From positions 124,001 through 188,000 of the forward strand of contig JAEWQP010000001.1 of NCBI GenBank assembly GCA_023399155.1: a stretch of DNA of 64,000 nucleotides. Direction: 5' to 3'. The DNA comes from Verrucomicrobiota bacterium. GTDB lineage: Bacteria; Verrucomicrobiota; Verrucomicrobiia; Opitutales; Opitutaceae. Below are positions 62,173 to 64,000 of this stretch, piece after piece (the first letter of the stretch is position 1; each line of letters opens with the position of its first letter). Made by a program: the position numbers and the translations under genes. The notes below the pieces were generated by a model, which was not told the origin of the DNA, searched no databases, and saw only the letters and a program-made list of their open reading frames with translations.

Positions 62173-63093
62173 ATGCCCCGCATCCTCACGCTCACCGCCA
62201 ATCTCCTCGCGGAGACCACCTACACGTTCGACGCCTGGGCGGAGGGCGCCACGCAGCGGGCGCGAGCTGAGTCCTTCCAGGTCGGGGGCAAGGGCATCAA
62301 CGTCACGCGCATGCTCACGCGCCTGGGCATGGACTCGATCGCACTCTACTTTCCGGGCGGATCCACGGGCGAGCGTTGCGCGGGCTGGCTGCGCAAGCAC
62401 GGCGTGCTGACCGAGCCGTTTGTCACGCCGCACGAGACCCGCTCGGGCGCGGTCGTGCGCGCGCCGGGCCGCGCGGAAACCACGTTTCTCGGGATGGAGA
62501 ACATCATCGATCCGCGCGCGATCCTTGCCTGTGCCCGCTACCTGGATACGCAGGAGCCCGGGACCATCCTGGCGGTCGGCGGCAGCATCCCCGCGTGGCG
62601 CGACGACGCCTGGGCGCCCCTGCGCGAGGCGATCACCCGCTGGCCGGATCGCGGCCCGCTCGCCATCGACACGTACGGCCCGCCCCTCGCCGGGCTCGCA
62701 ACGCTGCCCGCCGCCCTGGTGAAGATCAACCGGAAGGAGTTCGCCGGGCTGCTTGGCGTTGCGCAGGCGGAATTCACAGAAGAGCGGATGGCGGAGACGC
62801 TGTCCCGGAGTGCGGGCGAGCGCGCTGCCGAGCGCTGGGTGATCACGGACGGGGCGCGGCCAGTGTGGCTGTGGGATCGTGATACGCGCCGCGCCACAAG
62901 CATCATGCCGCCCCTGATCGAGGAGGTCTCGCCGACCGGCAGCGGCGATGTCCTGCATGCGGGCATCCTCCACGCGCTCTTTGGGCGCGGAGATTCGCTC
63001 GAGGAAGCGGTGCGCTTCGCGCTGCCGCTGGCGGCGGCAAATGCGGCGTCCGAAGGCGTGGCGGACTTTGATCTCACGCCGTTCGGGTTCTGA
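62173..63093 (+). CDS. PfkB-family sugar kinase (1-phosphofructokinase-like)
   Basis: The 306-residue protein has the two PfkB signatures: QVGGKGINVTRMLTRLG near the N-terminus and PTGSGDVLHAGILHALFGRG with the catalytic Asp near the C-terminus. The length and the GGKGINV form fit 1-phosphofructokinase/tagatose-6-phosphate kinase proteins (FruK/LacC). It phosphorylates a sugar phosphate with ATP in the cytoplasm. No PTS gene is seen. The ATG at 62173 follows TACTTCTCCTCC without a Shine-Dalgarno site. It follows an MFS gene and probably forms a unit with it. Confidence 0.88.
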   Translation: MPRILTLTANLLAETTYTFDAWAEGATQRARAESFQVGGKGINVTRMLTRLGMDSIALYFPGGSTGERCAGWLRKHGVLTEPFVTPHETRSGAVVRAPGRAETTFLGMENIIDPRAILACARYLDTQEPGTILAVGGSIPAWRDDAWAPLREAITRWPDRGPLAIDTYGPPLAGLATLPAALVKINRKEFAGLLGVAQAEFTEERMAETLSRSAGERAAERWVITDGARPVWLWDRDTRRATSIMPPLIEEVSPTGSGDVLHAGILHALFGRGDSLEEAVRFALPLAAANAASEGVADFDLTPFGF

Positions 63094-63102
63094 GTCGGAG
63101 TT

Positions 63103-63394
63103 GAACCACAGAGGACACAGAGGGCACCGAGCACTGACCTCTATCAAGGAGGCGGTTTGAACGCTGGAAGTCGGCGAAATCCGCCCGACTGGAACTCCAT
63201 CGCCAAGGCTTCTCGCTCTGGAACCTATCGTGATCCTCGTCGCGCGGTGCCTCAAGGTGGAGCAGCTTCTCCGAACGTGCTGCGCACGCCAGATGGCCTT
63301 CGTGGCGCGCCTGGGGAGCGCGCCCTCCCCGCGAAGGCGCGCGCCAACCGTCTCTTCCTGCCTCTCTCTGTGTGCTCTGTGGCCTCAGTGGTTC
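63103..63394. repeat. CACAGAGGA-type repeat in inverted pair
   Basis: GAACCACAGAGGACACAGAG continues as GGCACCGAG to 63131; the reverse-complement form (ending CAGTGGTTC) is at 63364-63394. The two face each other across 232 bp that include REP copy E (63256-63330). Confidence 0.7.
63256..63330. repeat. REP-like double-hairpin element, copy E (degenerate)
   Basis: The first half has arms GCAGC (63262-63266) and GCTGC (63279-63283) around TTCTCCGAACGT. The second has GGCGCGCC and AGCGCGCC around TGGGG (63304-63324), nearly identical to the second hairpin of copy A. The ends are degenerate. Confidence 0.5.
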
Positions 63395-63470
63395 ATGCCG
63401 AACCGCACGCAGGACGCCGCGCGGCCGAGATGCGACGCTCCCGGCTGCACACCCGGCATGCCCTCCCCGC

Positions 63471-64000
63471 TCAGCGCGCGAGGCCCAGCGGGCTGAAGAT
63501 CACGTAAAGTATCAACGTTGCCACGACGACGACGATTCCGGCGGTCTTCGCGCCGGCCGAGGCCGTGAGGTCGAGGCGTGAGTTGACCTTGAACTCGATC
63601 GGCTGCGGCAGTGGTTTGGCGACCGCGATCAGCCACATCACGAGCAGCACGGTGAAGAAGCACACCGCCATGGCGTCGAGGAAGGCGATCTCGGTGAACC
63701 GATCCAGGCAGAAGTAGAGGATCGGATTGAGCACCAGACCGACCACGCCGCAGATCCCCGGCCCGCGGCGATTCAGGATACCAAAGACGAACACCGCCAG
63801 GATGCCCGGAGAGGCGTAGCCCTGGAACTGCTGGATGTATTTGAAGATGCTGCCGAACTTGTCGAGGTTGGGGGCCATCAGACAGCCGATCACGGCGAAC
63901 ACCCCGACCGCGATGCGACCCGCCTTCACCAAACCGCGTTGCGAGGCATCCGGCGACAGGTAGCGCTGAAACACGTCCATCGTGAAGATGGTCGAGGCCG
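63471..64000 (-). CDS. sodium:solute symporter (SSS family), partial, 5' end outside the window
   Basis: The C-terminal 176 codons are present; the frame runs off the right edge (reading ASTIFTMDVFQRYLSP at the start). Hydrophobic helices KAGRIAVGVFAVIGCLMAPN, YIQQFQGYASPGILAVFVFG and GVVGLVLNPILYFCLDRF, and the family FQRYxSP and GxASPGI elements, fit the SGLT-like sodium/solute symporters. DASQRGLVKAGRI is the cytoplasmic loop. The substrate (sugar or other solute) is not known. The stop codon is at 63471-63473. Confidence 0.85.
   Translation of the reverse strand, partial: ASTIFTMDVFQRYLSPDASQRGLVKAGRIAVGVFAVIGCLMAPNLDKFGSIFKYIQQFQGYASPGILAVFVFGILNRRGPGICGVVGLVLNPILYFCLDRFTEIAFLDAMAVCFFTVLLVMWLIAVAKPLPQPIEFKVNSRLDLTASAGAKTAGIVVVVATLILYVIFSPLGLAR

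Larger units (their letters stand above)
63094..63470. other. repeat-filled gap
   Basis: These 377 bp between the kinase and the symporter gene hold an inverted pair of CACAGAGGA-type repeats (63103-63131 and 63364-63394) with REP-like copy E inside. No gene is supported. Confidence 0.6.

Overview
The window is a GC-rich bacterial chromosome segment (about 65-70% GC by eye) with densely packed genes on both strands. I infer a verrucomicrobial, probably Opitutaceae-like, organism. The clues are a short exported protein with a VPDxS-CTERM sorting tail, the many exported or lipoprotein genes of unknown role, a pyruvate:ferredoxin oxidoreductase, a fused CoA-transferase/GNAT protein, and families of intergenic palindromic repeats. 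No rRNA, tRNA, CRISPR array, transposase or phage gene was recognised.

Layout. 0.1-2.4 kb (minus): a CrtI-like desaturase followed by a FabZ-type dehydratase. 2.5-3.4 kb: an orphan anti-sigma-like protein and a small exported protein. 3.6-6.3 kb: an exported GH2 beta-galactosidase-like enzyme. 6.4-8.7 kb: a GNAT gene divergent from an FAD oxidase/MnmM-type methyltransferase fusion, probably a one-polypeptide route from cmnm5U to mnm5U in tRNA. 8.9-12 kb (minus): lipid kinase and GT4 glycosyltransferase overlapping by 4 bp, then an exported FKBP with a clear terminator. 12.2-16.4 kb (plus): a large LOG-domain protein, purD, and a degenerate S41-like lipoprotein overlapping purD. 16.7-19.4 kb: the VPDTS-CTERM protein, a YwlE-type arginine phosphatase candidate and glyA. 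19.5-22.4 kb (minus): a beta-propeller/thioredoxin fusion. 23.1-27.9 kb: pyruvate:ferredoxin oxidoreductase and a dihydroorotate-dehydrogenase-like protein.

28-33.8 kb: a small unknown protein, a PocR/AraC regulator, the CoA-transferase/GNAT fusion, a glycine-zipper lipoprotein and a sialidase-like protein. 34-40.7 kb: a SNF2 helicase divergent from a DUF502/RecO-like/nuclease-XPD helicase series. 40.9-43.8 kb: pyrR-pyrB-pyrC. 43.9-49.2 kb: ACT protein, glutaredoxin, AI-2E-type permease, MBL exonuclease, DUF3108 protein and AAG glycosylase, the last two ending on one shared CTAG. 49.3-54 kb (minus): a sulfur operon (persulfide dioxygenase-rhodanese, two YeeE-type half transporters, SulP permease). 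54.2-60.2 kb: a 2,007-residue alpha-2-macroglobulin with an intact thioester. 60.6-64 kb: an MFS transporter, a PfkB kinase and the end of a sodium:solute symporter.

How the genes fit together. Nucleotide synthesis (purD, glyA, pyrRBC), anaerobic-type pyruvate oxidation, sulfide/persulfide handling and DNA repair are represented. Two dispersed repeat families and two repeated pyrimidine-rich leaders occupy many intergenic gaps. Most starts lack a Shine-Dalgarno sequence, and several carry CTCC or CCTCC just before the ATG; the sulfur operon is different, with canonical Shine-Dalgarno sites.
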